From Actinomadura sp. NAK00032 (lineage in GTDB: Bacteria; Actinomycetota; Actinomycetes; Streptosporangiales; Streptosporangiaceae), in NCBI RefSeq assembly GCF_013364275.1, contig NZ_CP054932.1, positions 2,294,001-2,358,000 of the forward strand: a stretch of 64,000 bases of DNA, read 5' to 3'. The notes under the pieces were generated by a model. The model searched no databases and was not told the DNA's origin. It saw only the letters and a program-made list of their open reading frames with translations. Both the position numbers and the translations under genes were made by a program. Shown here piece after piece: positions 41,420 to 51,795 of this stretch. Numbering within the stretch: the first letter of the stretch is position 1; each line of letters begins with the position of its first letter.

Positions 41420-42123
41420 GGACCGTCGTCGTCACGGACCCGCCGCGCGCCGACGCCGCCGCGGTGGACGCCCTCGCCGGGTACGGCGTCGCGACCGTCC
41501 ACGAGGCCATGGGCCGCACCGGCTACCTCGGCCCGTCGATCCGGCCGGTGCACCTCGGGTCGCGCGTCGCCGGGACGGCGGTGACGGTGCTGTCGTGGCC
41601 GGGCGACAACCTGATGATCCATGTCGCGGTGGAGCAGTGCCGCCCCGGCGACGTGCTGGTGGTCGCCACGACCTCGCCGTCCACCGACGGCATGTTCGGC
41701 GAGCTGTTCGCGACCGCGCTCCAGCACCGGGGCGTGCGCGGGCTCGTCATCGACGCGGGCGTGCGGGACGTCGCCGAACTGCACGCGATGGGCTTCCCGG
41801 TCTGGTCGGCGGCCGTCAGCGCGCAGGGCACGGTGAAGGCCACGCCCGGCGCGGTGAACGTGCCGGTCACCATCGGCGGGCAGGTCGTCCGGCCCGGCGA
41901 CGTGCTGCTCGCCGACGACGACGGGGTCGTCCGCGTCGCGCGGGAGTCCGCCGCCGAGGCGGTGGAGGCCGCGCGGGCCCGCGAGGAGAAGGAGGCCGCG
42001 ACCCGCGCCGCCTTCCAGCGGGGCGAACTCGGCCTCGACCGGTACGGGCTGCGGGCCCGGCTCGCCGGGATGGGCATCGAGTACGTCGACCACGCCGACT
42101 ACATCGGGCGAGGGGACGCGTGA
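41416..42123 (+). CDS. galC: 4-carboxy-4-hydroxy-2-oxoadipate aldolase (GalC/LigK, RraA fold)
   Basis: A 235-residue RraA-like class II aldolase. The signature GLVIDAGVRDVAELHAMGFPVWS holds the Arg and Asp used for substrate and metal binding. GalC/LigK splits 4-carboxy-4-hydroxy-2-oxoadipate to pyruvate and oxaloacetate and also decarboxylates oxaloacetate. ATG 41416 overlaps the galB stop and its stop overlaps the galD GTG. It is the third step after ring cleavage and hydration. Confidence 0.9.
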   Translation: MRTVVVTDPPRADAAAVDALAGYGVATVHEAMGRTGYLGPSIRPVHLGSRVAGTAVTVLSWPGDNLMIHVAVEQCRPGDVLVVATTSPSTDGMFGELFATALQHRGVRGLVIDAGVRDVAELHAMGFPVWSAAVSAQGTVKATPGAVNVPVTIGGQVVRPGDVLLADDDGVVRVARESAAEAVEAARAREEKEAATRAAFQRGELGLDRYGLRARLAGMGIEYVDHADYIGRGDA

Positions 42124-43163
42124 ACGGCGTCCGCTGCATGATGATGCGGGGCGGGACGTCCAAGGGCGCCTACTTCCTCGCCGGGGACCTGCCGTCCGAC
42201 CCGGCCGCGCGCGACGGCCTGCTGCTGCGGATCATGGGCACCCCCGACCCCCGGCAGATCGACGGGATCGGCGGCGCGCACCCGCTGACCAGCAAGGTCG
42301 CGATCGTGGCGCCGTCCACCGGCCCGGACGCCGACGTCGACTACCTGTTCCTCCAGCTCGGCGTCGAGGAGCCGGTGGTCTCCGACCGGCAGAACTGCGG
42401 CAACCTGCTCGCCGGCGTCGGCCCGTTCGCCGTCGAGCGCGGCCTCGTGCCGGCGGGCGGCGACCGGACGAGCGTCCGCGTCCGGATGGTGAACTCCGGC
42501 AGCGTCGCGACCGCGACGTTCCCGACGCCGGGCGGCGCCGTCGACTACGCCGGCGGCACCGCGATCTCCGGCGTGCCCGGCACGGCGGCGCGGATCGACC
42601 TCGACTTCGCCGGGACGGCGGGCTCGTCGTGCGGGGCGCTGCTGCCGACCGGTCGCGTCCGCGACGTGGTCGACGGCGTCGAGGTCACCTGCGTCGACAA
42701 CGGGATGCCGGTCGTCGTGGCCGCCGCGTCCGACCTCGGCGTCACCGGCTACGAGACCGACCTGTCCCACCTGCGCGACCGGATCCAGTCGCTGCGGCTC
42801 GCGGCGGGCGGGCTGATGGGCCTCGGCGACGTCGCGGCGTCCTCGGTGCCGAAGACGACCCTCGTCGCGCCGCCCCGCGACGGCGGGATGATCTGCACCC
42901 GCACGTTCATCCCGCTGCGCATGCACGCCTCCATCGGCGTCCTCGGCGCCGTCACCGTCGCGACCGCACTGCTGCTGGACGGCGCGGTCGGCCGCGACCT
43001 CGCCGCGTTCCCGCCGCCGGGCGCCCCCCTGAGCATCGAGCACCCGACCGGCCGGCTGGACGTGGCGGTCGAGCTCGACGGCACGGCCGTCCGGCGCGCC
43101 GCCGTCGTCCGGACCGCGCGCAAACTCTTCGACGGAACCGTCTTCCCCCGGAGCTGCCCATGA
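42120..43163 (+). CDS. galD: 4-oxalomesaconate tautomerase (GalD/PrpF type)
   Basis: A 347-residue PrpF-fold isomerase. MMMRGGTSKGAYFLAGDLP, IDGIGGAHPLTSKVAIV, QNCGNLLAGVGPFA and SSCGALLPTG match GalD, which tautomerises the keto and enol forms of 4-oxalomesaconate. GTG 42120 overlaps the galC stop, and the stop overlaps the dioxygenase ATG. It prepares the ring-cleavage product for the hydratase GalB. Confidence 0.9.
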   Translation: MNGVRCMMMRGGTSKGAYFLAGDLPSDPAARDGLLLRIMGTPDPRQIDGIGGAHPLTSKVAIVAPSTGPDADVDYLFLQLGVEEPVVSDRQNCGNLLAGVGPFAVERGLVPAGGDRTSVRVRMVNSGSVATATFPTPGGAVDYAGGTAISGVPGTAARIDLDFAGTAGSSCGALLPTGRVRDVVDGVEVTCVDNGMPVVVAAASDLGVTGYETDLSHLRDRIQSLRLAAGGLMGLGDVAASSVPKTTLVAPPRDGGMICTRTFIPLRMHASIGVLGAVTVATALLLDGAVGRDLAAFPPPGAPLSIEHPTGRLDVAVELDGTAVRRAAVVRTARKLFDGTVFPRSCP

Positions 43164-44113
43164 GCGTTGAGCACGAGATCGCCCACGTCGCGCACGTCGA
43201 GCTGCTCACCCCCGAGCCCGACAGGAGCCTGTGGTTCTTCACCCGGGTCATGGGCCTCACCGAGGTCGGCGCCGAGGGCGACTCGGTGTACCTGCGGACC
43301 TGGGACGACTACGAGCACCACACCCTCAAGCTCACCGCGCACACCACGTCCGGCATCCGGCGGACCGGGCTGCGCGCGTCCTCCCGGGAGGCGCTCGACC
43401 GGCGCGTCCGGGCGATCGAGGACGCGGGGCTCGGCATCGGCTGGCGCGACGGCGACCCCGGCCTCGGTCCGACGTACGTCTTCCGCGATCCCGACGGGCA
43501 CGAGCTGGAGATCTACTGGGAGTCGCAGTGGTACGAGGCGCCGCCCGAGCTGGCGCCGTCGCTGAAGAACCAGGCGCAGGCGTACCCGGCGATGGGCGTG
43601 TGCGTCCGCCGCCTCGACCACGTCAACTTCCTCGCCGCCGACGTCGAGCCCAGCACCGACTTCGTGCGGGACGTGCTCGGCGGGCACCCGACCGAGCAGA
43701 TCCGGCTGGACGACGGCGCCATCGGCGCGCGGTGGCTGACCTTCACCAACAAGTCCTACGACCTCGTCTACACGCGGGACTGGACGCGCAGCAACGGCCG
43801 CCTGCACCACATCGCGTTCGCGACCGACACCCGCGAGGACATCCTCCGCGCCGCCGACATCTTCCTCGACAACGGCGTCTTCATCGAGACCGGGCCGCAC
43901 AAGCACGCCATCCAGCAGACGTTCTTCCTCTACGTCTACGAGCCGGGCGGCAACCGCGTCGAGCTGTGCAACCCGTGCGCACGGCTCATCCTCGCGCCGG
44001 ACTGGAAGACGATCACCTGGACCGAGGCCGAGCGCGCGAAGGGCCAGGCGTGGGGGCTGAAGACGATCGAGTCGTTCCACACCCACGGCACGCCGCCGGT
44101 GGACGTCAGCTAG
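43160..44113 (+). CDS. Type I extradiol dioxygenase (catechol 2,3-dioxygenase-like VOC protein)
   Basis: A 317-residue two-domain VOC dioxygenase. Iron ligands fall at His154 (RLDHVNFLA), His216/217 (GRLHHIAFAT) and Glu268 (NRVELC), close to the triad positions of catechol 2,3-dioxygenase XylE. It cleaves an aromatic diol ring. The three upstream genes act on 4-oxalomesaconate, so the likely substrate is gallate or a protocatechuate-type acid. In known gallate pathways that step is done by unrelated LigAB-type enzymes, so this would be a replacement. It ends 8 bp into the convergent dehydrogenase gene. Confidence 0.85.
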   Translation: MSVEHEIAHVAHVELLTPEPDRSLWFFTRVMGLTEVGAEGDSVYLRTWDDYEHHTLKLTAHTTSGIRRTGLRASSREALDRRVRAIEDAGLGIGWRDGDPGLGPTYVFRDPDGHELEIYWESQWYEAPPELAPSLKNQAQAYPAMGVCVRRLDHVNFLAADVEPSTDFVRDVLGGHPTEQIRLDDGAIGARWLTFTNKSYDLVYTRDWTRSNGRLHHIAFATDTREDILRAADIFLDNGVFIETGPHKHAIQQTFFLYVYEPGGNRVELCNPCARLILAPDWKTITWTEAERAKGQAWGLKTIESFHTHGTPPVDVS

Positions 44114-44867
44114 CCAGGCGGCGCAGCAGGTCGCGGCTGGCGGCGGCCATCGCGGGCGGGACGTCCAGCTCCGCCAGCATCGCCGCCGCCGCCTCCATCT
44201 CGGCGGCGCGCCGGCCGGCGTGCTTGTGGGTGCCGCTGACCAGCCGGTCCACGGTGTGCTCGCCGGCGGCGGTCAGCTCCTCGACGATGTTCGCGCGGAG
44301 CCAGTCCTCGCAGCCGGCGGCCCGCGCGGCTTCGAGGGCCTCGACGACCGCCCCGGCGAGGCCCTTGAAGAACACGCTGCGCAGCAGCTTGCGCTCGGCG
44401 GCGAGCCCGGCGGGGCCGTCCATCACCTCGACGTCGGCGCCGAGCGGGCCGAGCAGGTCCGCGACCCGCGCCGCGCCCGCGCCGCTGACCAGCAGCGGGG
44501 TGCGCAGTCCGCGCCCCGGCACCGGCGCCATGATCGCCACGTCGGCGAACCGGACGCCGCGTTCCCGCGCGATCGCGTCGAGCTCCCGCTTGAGGCCGGG
44601 GGAGCCGGTGTTCAGGTCGGCCCAGACGGCGCCGCCGCCGACCGCCCCGGCGCCGGCCCTGAGCGCGGCGGCGGCGTCGTGCGCGCTGTTGACGCTCAGC
44701 ACGAGATCGGCCCCGGCCGCGGCCTCCGCCTCGCTCCGGCAGGCCGCCATGCCGTCCGGCACGGGGACGGCCGGGTCGTGGCCCCGCACGGTCGCGCCGG
44801 CCGCGGCGAGGTCGCCCGCGATGGCGCCGCCCGCCTCGCCCAGCCCCAGTACGGCGATGATGGCCAT
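44106..44867 (-). CDS. NAD(P)-dependent dehydrogenase, DUF1932 (6-phosphogluconate-dehydrogenase-like)
   Basis: A 253-residue Rossmann protein. AVLGLGEAGGAIAGDLAAAG is the dinucleotide loop, and the C-terminus is a DUF1932 domain (AERKLLRSVFFKGLAGAVVEALEAARAAG with the Lys typical of the beta-hydroxyacid dehydrogenase group). It sits convergent to the aromatic operon and divergent from the GntR regulator. It may oxidise or reduce a ring-cleavage intermediate, which is inferred only from position. ATG 44867 follows GGAGGAG. Confidence 0.78.
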   Translation of the reverse strand: MAIIAVLGLGEAGGAIAGDLAAAGATVRGHDPAVPVPDGMAACRSEAEAAAGADLVLSVNSAHDAAAALRAGAGAVGGGAVWADLNTGSPGLKRELDAIARERGVRFADVAIMAPVPGRGLRTPLLVSGAGAARVADLLGPLGADVEVMDGPAGLAAERKLLRSVFFKGLAGAVVEALEAARAAGCEDWLRANIVEELTAAGEHTVDRLVSGTHKHAGRRAAEMEAAAAMLAELDVPPAMAAASRDLLRRLAS

Positions 44868-44880
44868 GCCGCTCTCCTCC

Positions 44881-44925
44881 CTGCCGTGCCTGCCGTGCCT
44901 GCCGTGCCTGCCGTCCCTACCGTGC
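44881..44925. repeat. 9-bp unit, five tandem copies in a divergent promoter gap
   Basis: Three exact copies of ctgccgtgc plus two with one change run from 44881 to 44925 directly upstream of the dehydrogenase gene and in the gap shared with GntR. They end 3 nt from the ribosome site of the dehydrogenase. Confidence 0.9.
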
Positions 44926-45007
44926 CCGTGCCTGACGTCCCTGCCGAGATGTCCCGCACCGGCTACCCTAGATCAGCGACAAAAATGGCGACAATCGGGG
45001 AGTGCCG

Positions 45008-45640
45008 GTGACCGACGTGGTGAACGGGATCCGCGAGGCGATCCTGAGCGGCCGGTTCGTGCCGAACCAGCGGCTGATCGAGGCGGACCTGTCCGAGGAG
45101 TTCGCCGCGAGCCGCGCCGGCGTCCGCGCGGCCCTCGCCGAGCTGGCCGGCGAGGGGCTCATCGAGCGCGTGCAGAACCGCGGCGCCCGCGTCCGCGCGG
45201 TGTCCCTCGCGGAGGCCGTCGAGATCTCCGAGGTCCGGATGGTGGTCGAGGGCCTGTGCGCCGCCAAGGCCGCCGCGCGGGCCACCGCGGCCGACGCCGC
45301 CGAGCTGCGGGAGATCGGGGAGGCGATGCGCGCCGCCGTGGCGTCCGGCGACGTGCTCGGCTACTCCCGGCTGAACGAGCGCCTGCACCGCCGCGTCCGC
45401 GAGATCAGCGGGCAGCGGACGGCGGCCGGCGTCCTGGAGCGGCTGCGGGCGCAGAACGTCCGGCACCAGTTCCGGCTGGCCATGCATCCGGGGCGGCCGC
45501 AGACCTCGCTGCCGCAGCACCTGGACATCATCGAGGCGATCGCCGCCGGCGACTCCGGCGCCGCCGAGCGCGCCGCCCGCGCCCACCTGCGCAGCGTCAT
45601 CGAAACCCTCCCGGACGTCGAGCGCGGCGCCGGCCCCTGA
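45008..45640 (+). CDS. GntR-family regulator, FCD subfamily
   Basis: A 210-residue regulator with a winged helix (LIEADLSEEFAASRAGVRAALAELAGEGLIERV) and a helical FCD ligand domain (RLNERLHRRVREISG, DIIEAIAAGDSGAAERAARAHLRSVI). FCD regulators typically sense organic acids. GTG 45008 is favoured by GGGGAG upstream; GTG 45002 is in frame. TTGTCGC repeats occur just upstream (minus strand of 44980-44995), and the AATTGT-type palindrome before galB suggests that it represses the aromatic operon. The ligand may be a ring-cleavage product. Confidence 0.85.
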   Translation: MTDVVNGIREAILSGRFVPNQRLIEADLSEEFAASRAGVRAALAELAGEGLIERVQNRGARVRAVSLAEAVEISEVRMVVEGLCAAKAAARATAADAAELREIGEAMRAAVASGDVLGYSRLNERLHRRVREISGQRTAAGVLERLRAQNVRHQFRLAMHPGRPQTSLPQHLDIIEAIAAGDSGAAERAARAHLRSVIETLPDVERGAGP

Positions 45641-45748
45641 CCCGGAAAACCCCTCGCGCGCGTGCGCCCCCGGCCGTTACCGTCGCGGATGCCGCAGAGG
45701 ACGATCTTGTCCCGCGGCGGTCGTCATCGAGCGAAAAGGAGGATCCCG

Positions 45749-47776
<2,028 letters not shown>

Positions 47777-47782
47777 GCACAC

Positions 47783-47820
47783 CGTCCGGCCCCGTCCCCG
47801 CCCGGGGGCGGGGCCGGACG
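47783..47820. terminator. Terminator hairpin after the EF-G paralogue
   Basis: A 12-bp GC stem (cgtccggccccg against its complement) with a GC-rich 14-nt loop starts 7 nt after the stop codon. Confidence 0.75.
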
Positions 47821-47951
47821 CCCGTCACCGGCGGTGCCGCTCGTCACCGGCGGGGCCGCCCCTCGCCGGCGGGCCGCGCGCGGCGGCGATTCGCACTAGT
47901 CTCTGCCGGGACGGGACGCCCGGTCCCGCCGCGTGCGAGGAGGAGTCCGCA

Positions 47952-49298
47952 GTGTTCGAGTCCGTGCTCGTGGCGAACCGCGGTGAGATCGCGGGCCGGA
48001 TCCTGCGCACCGCCCGCGCGATGGGCCTCAAGGCCATCGCCGTGTACTCCGAGGCCGACGCCGACCTGCCGTTCGTCGCCGAGGCGGACGAGGCCGTCCT
48101 CATCGGCCCCGCCGACCCCGCCCGCGGCTACCTCAACGCGGCCGCGATCCTGGAGGCCGCGCACCGCACCAACGCGCGGGCCGTCCACCCCGGCGACGGC
48201 GTCCTCGCCGAGAGCGCCTCGTTCGCCCGCCAGGTCGCCGGCCGCGGCATGGCCTGGGTCGGCCCGCCGCCGCTCGCCGTCGCCCGGATGGGCGACAAGA
48301 TCAACTCTCGGAACCTGATGAAGGACGTCGGCGTCCCCGTCGCGCCCGGCGCGTGGGAGCCGGTCCCGGACGCCGGCACCGCCGCCGAGGAGGCCGCGCG
48401 CGTCGGCTACCCCGTGATGCTCAAGCCCGCCGCGGGCGACGGCGGCATCGGCCTGGCCGTCGCGCACGACGAGCGGTCCGTCCAGGCCGCGTACGCGACC
48501 GCCCGCGCCGCCGCCGACCGCGTCTTCGGGCACGGCGAGGTGCTGCTGGAGCGGTACGTGCCGGGGGCCCTGCACATCGAGGTGCAGATCCTCGGCCTCG
48601 CGGACGGCACCGTGCTCGCGCTCGGCGAGCGCGACTGCTCCGTCCAGCGCCACTTCCAGAAGATCGTCGAGGAGACCCCGTCGCCGGGCCTCACCCCCGC
48701 GCTGCGCGCCCGCATGCTGGCGGCCGCCGTCCGCGCGGGCGAGACCGTCGGCTACCGGGGCGCCGGCAGCATCGAGTTCCTCGTCGACCCCGCCGCGCAG
48801 GAGTGCTACTTCCTGGAGATGAGCACCCGCCTGCCGTCCGGGCACATCGTCACCGAGATGGTCACCGGCATCGACCTCGTCGAGCAGCAGTTCCGGATCG
48901 CCGCCGGCGAGCCCGTCTCGTTCACCGCCGCCGAACCGCGCGGCCACGCCATCGCGTTCCGCGTCCACGCCGAGGACCCGGACCGCTTCCTGCCCGGCTC
49001 CGGCGAGATCAAGGTGTGGGAGGAGCCCGTCGGCGACGGCATCCGCATCGACGCCGGCTACGCCGAGGGCAACACCGTCACCCCGTACTACCACCCGCTG
49101 ATCGCGAAGCTGTCCGTGCACGGCGCCGACCGCGCCCACGCGCTCGCCCTCGCCCGGGCGGCCGTCGACGCCTTCCGCATCGAGGGGCCGCCGACGAACC
49201 TGCCGTTCCTGCGCGAGCTGCTCGACCGCCCCGAGTTCGCGGACGGGACCTACGACACCGGGACCGTCGCCCGCATGCGCGCCGGCGGCCCGGCATAG
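47952..49298 (+). CDS. Biotin-carboxylase-like ATP-grasp protein with altered catalytic loop
   Basis: A 448-residue protein with the AccC fold (VLVANRGEIAGRILRTARAMG, ATP-grasp EVLLERYVPGALHIEVQILG). In true biotin carboxylases the segment EMNTRxQVEH carries residues for Mg, bicarbonate and the general base Glu. Here it reads EMSTRLPSGH: Ser291 replaces the Asn, and Pro295, Ser296 and Gly297 replace Gln-Val-Glu. HPGYGFLAE-type loop reads HPGDGVLAE, and the Gly-rich loop is AAGDGGIG. Biotin carboxylation as usually described is therefore doubtful. No biotin-carrier domain or carboxyltransferase is adjacent. GTG 47952 follows AGGAGTCC. It may be an ATP-grasp ligase on another substrate. Confidence 0.85.
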   Translation: MFESVLVANRGEIAGRILRTARAMGLKAIAVYSEADADLPFVAEADEAVLIGPADPARGYLNAAAILEAAHRTNARAVHPGDGVLAESASFARQVAGRGMAWVGPPPLAVARMGDKINSRNLMKDVGVPVAPGAWEPVPDAGTAAEEAARVGYPVMLKPAAGDGGIGLAVAHDERSVQAAYATARAAADRVFGHGEVLLERYVPGALHIEVQILGLADGTVLALGERDCSVQRHFQKIVEETPSPGLTPALRARMLAAAVRAGETVGYRGAGSIEFLVDPAAQECYFLEMSTRLPSGHIVTEMVTGIDLVEQQFRIAAGEPVSFTAAEPRGHAIAFRVHAEDPDRFLPGSGEIKVWEEPVGDGIRIDAGYAEGNTVTPYYHPLIAKLSVHGADRAHALALARAAVDAFRIEGPPTNLPFLRELLDRPEFADGTYDTGTVARMRAGGPA

Positions 49299-49311
49299 GC
49301 TGGGCCCCGTG
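49296..49311 (+). promoter_or_regulatory. -10 element for a leaderless BsaP-like gene
   Basis: TAGGCT (49296-49301) overlaps the TAG stop of the carboxylase-like gene and is followed after 7 nt by the GTG of the small zinc-ribbon gene. No ribosome site is present. Confidence 0.5.
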
Positions 49312-49500
49312 TACTGCGACCGCTGCGGCGAGCCCGCCGCCGAGGGCGACCACGCCGCCTGCCGCGCCGCCCGCGAGATGGAACCGCCCCGCTACTGCGC
49401 GCACTGCCGCCGCCGCATGGTCGTCCAGGTGACCCCGCTCGGCTGGACGGCCCGCTGCGTCGCGCACGGCGAACTGCAGCCTCAGAGCGGCAGCGCGTAG
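49309..49500 (+). CDS. bsaP: BsaP-like small cysteine protein (biotin synthase auxiliary)
   Basis: A 63-residue protein with CxxC pairs (YCDRCGEP, YCAHCRRRM) and a single Cys in TARCVAHG. The block MVVQVTPLGWTARC resembles the small protein that stands next to bioB in actinobacteria and was named BsaP, needed for the iron-sulfur cluster of biotin synthase. In mycobacteria it follows bioB; here it is about 4 kb upstream of bioD-bioB, behind a carboxylase-like gene. GTG 49309 follows TAGGCT at 7 nt, so the gene may be leaderless. Its stop region overlaps the convergent GNAT gene by 19 bp. The assignment is by similarity from memory. Confidence 0.65.
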   Translation: MYCDRCGEPAAEGDHAACRAAREMEPPRYCAHCRRRMVVQVTPLGWTARCVAHGELQPQSGSA

Positions 49501-49988
49501 GTCAGCAGGTCGACCCCCGGCACGGGCGACCAGTCCCGCTCGGGCGACCGGACGAACCCCATCCGCTCGTACATCCGCTGCGCGGCGGCCATGTTGCGCT
49601 GCGTCGACAGCCGCAGCCCCGTCAACCCGGCCTCGCGCGCCCGCTCGACGCACGCCCGCACCAGGGCGCGCCCCACGCCCGTCCGGCGCGCCGCCTCCCG
49701 GACGGCGAGCATCCGGAACTCGGCCTCACCGGGCCCGGCCAGCTCCGCGTACGGACTCCCGGGCGGGCAGTACGCCACCGCCCCGGCGATCTCGCCCCCG
49801 ACCTCGGCGACGAGCAGCTCCGACTTGGCGGCCCGGTCGCCCGCGTCCCGCAGCGTCCGCACGTACGACGACTCGGGCGACACCAGCCCGCCGTGCACGT
49901 AGACCTCCACGGTCAGCTCCCCGACGAGGCCGTACTCCTCCGGCCGCGCCGGTCGCACGACGACCTGTCCGGCGTCCTCCATGAGCAT
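49482..49988 (-). CDS. GNAT-family N-acetyltransferase
   Basis: A 168-residue acetyltransferase. The acetyl-CoA motif is visible as FRMLAVREAARRTGVGRALVRACVERAREAG (R/QxxGxG/A-type RRTGVG), with motif B-like MYERMGFVRSPERDW. It uses acetyl-CoA to acetylate an amine of unknown identity. ATG 49988 is chosen over ATG 49982 and the longer upstream frame, which overlaps the divergent carotenoid oxygenase region. The gene end overlaps the small cysteine protein gene. Confidence 0.82.
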   Translation of the reverse strand: MLMEDAGQVVVRPARPEEYGLVGELTVEVYVHGGLVSPESSYVRTLRDAGDRAAKSELLVAEVGGEIAGAVAYCPPGSPYAELAGPGEAEFRMLAVREAARRTGVGRALVRACVERAREAGLTGLRLSTQRNMAAAQRMYERMGFVRSPERDWSPVPGVDLLTYALPL

Positions 49989-50130
49989 CCGCGTCCCCCC
50001 AACTGCCACCACGACCGACAAATGTGCCGAACCAGGGTATTCGCCACGCACAGCGGTGTCCGGCCGGGCTTGACGGCGCCGCGCCCGCGCCTGTTGATTG
50101 ACGGGGAGCCAATAACGCCCTGGAGGACTG

Positions 50131-51795
50131 ATGCCGGTTCCCCGCTCCATCCTCGGCACGCAGGACGTCACCGACCTGGACCTGGAGGTCGTCGCCGGGA
50201 CCTGGCCGGACGACGTGCGCGGCCACTACGTCGTCAGCACCTCCGACCAGCGCACCCGGCCCCGGCACGCGTTCTTCGGCGACGGGATCATCGCGCGGAT
50301 GCCGCTGCGGCCGGGACCGGGCGGCCGGTTCCCCTGGCGGGCCCGCGTCATCGGCACACCGTCGGTCCGGCTGCGCCGGAGGCGGCCCGACCTGTTCACC
50401 GCCGGCCCGGTCGGCACCGACTCGCCGTGGGGGTTCGTCAACGCCGCCAACACCGCGCCGCTGCCGTGGGGCGACCGGCTGTTCGCCACCTGGGACGCCG
50501 GGCGCCCGGTCGAGGTCGACCCGGTCACGCTGGAGTTCGTCGCCGAGGTCGGGCACCGCGACGACTGGCGGCCCGCGATGGACCACGCCGTCCTGCCGCT
50601 CGTCGCCACCACCGCGCACCCCGTCGTCGACCCCGAGCGCGGCTGCCTGTGGAGCGTGAGCCGCGACGTGCTGTCCGGCGCCGTCTCGGTGATCCGCTAC
50701 GACGGGACGGGCACCCGCGTCCGGCGCTGGGAGGTCGAGGGCGCGGCACTGCCGCAGGCCACGCACACCATCACCCAGACCCGCGACTGGCTGGTGCTGG
50801 CCGACACCGCGTTCAAGCTGGAGGTCGACGAGGTCTTCGGCGGGGAGCGGACCGCGCCCAACAACCCGGACGGTCCCGTCCTGCTGATCCGCAAGGACGA
50901 CCTCACGCCGGGATCGGCGACCGTCCCCTGCGCGCAGTTCCGCCTCGCACCCGAGGTCAACCACTTCTACGCCCGCTACGACGACTCCGACGGCGTCCAG
51001 GTCGTCATGGAGCACGGCGAGGGCGTCGACATCGGCATGTACCTGCGCGAGGACGACATCGACGTCCACGGCCGCCCGATCGACCCCGCCCTGCGCGGCA
51101 TGTACTGCCACGGCATGGCACCCGCGCTCACCACCGTCATGCAGTTCGACCCGGAGACCGGCCGGGTCCTGGAGCGCGCCCGCGCCCGCGACCCCGAGCG
51201 CTGGTGGCAGGCGGAGCTGTCCGCGATCGACTGGAGCTTCGAGGGGCAGTGCGCCCCGACCCGGCACCACCTCATCTACCTCGGGTTCCACCCGGAGGCG
51301 GTCAACCGGCGCGCCATGCGCAACTACGCGGGCCGGATCGACCCGTCACTGTTCCCGCCCGAGGAGACCCCGGCCGTCCTGGTGAGCCACGACCGGGAGG
51401 ACCTCAAGGCCCTGTCGGAATGGACGTTCGCGCTGGACGACTACCCGACGTCGCCGTCCTTCGTCCCGCGCGGGCACGGCGGCAGCCGCTACGCGGGCGC
51501 GGCCCCCGGCGGGCACGAGGGGTACCTGGTCGTGGCCGTCCACAACGACGACCGGTTCCGCGTCGAGCTGTTCGACGCCGCCGACGTCGGGCGCGGCCCC
51601 GTCGCCGTCCTGGCGCCGCCGCGCGGGACGACGGTGCCGTTCCTGATCCACTCGGCGTGGATGCCGGAGGCCGTCCCGGCGCCCGAGGCCGAACGCCTCC
51701 GCTTCGCCGACGACCTCGACGAGCGCCTCGACCGGCTCGACCCGGACCTGGCGGCGACCGCGCGCGAGGTCGCCGCCGAGCTGGACGGACGCTAG
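50131..51795 (+). CDS. Carotenoid cleavage oxygenase (RPE65 family)
   Basis: A 554-residue seven-bladed propeller enzyme. The four Fe(II) histidines fall in TAHPVVD, THTITQT, MEHGEG and FLIHSAWMP, with ending HSAWMPEAVP. It uses Fe(II) and O2 to split double bonds in carotenoids or apocarotenoids, or in stilbenes. ATG 50131 is preceded by GGAGG. The last 4 nt overlap the convergent lipoprotein gene stop. Which carotenoid is cleaved is unknown; no carotenoid biosynthesis genes are seen. Confidence 0.88.
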   Translation: MPVPRSILGTQDVTDLDLEVVAGTWPDDVRGHYVVSTSDQRTRPRHAFFGDGIIARMPLRPGPGGRFPWRARVIGTPSVRLRRRRPDLFTAGPVGTDSPWGFVNAANTAPLPWGDRLFATWDAGRPVEVDPVTLEFVAEVGHRDDWRPAMDHAVLPLVATTAHPVVDPERGCLWSVSRDVLSGAVSVIRYDGTGTRVRRWEVEGAALPQATHTITQTRDWLVLADTAFKLEVDEVFGGERTAPNNPDGPVLLIRKDDLTPGSATVPCAQFRLAPEVNHFYARYDDSDGVQVVMEHGEGVDIGMYLREDDIDVHGRPIDPALRGMYCHGMAPALTTVMQFDPETGRVLERARARDPERWWQAELSAIDWSFEGQCAPTRHHLIYLGFHPEAVNRRAMRNYAGRIDPSLFPPEETPAVLVSHDREDLKALSEWTFALDDYPTSPSFVPRGHGGSRYAGAAPGGHEGYLVVAVHNDDRFRVELFDAADVGRGPVAVLAPPRGTTVPFLIHSAWMPEAVPAPEAERLRFADDLDERLDRLDPDLAATAREVAAELDGR

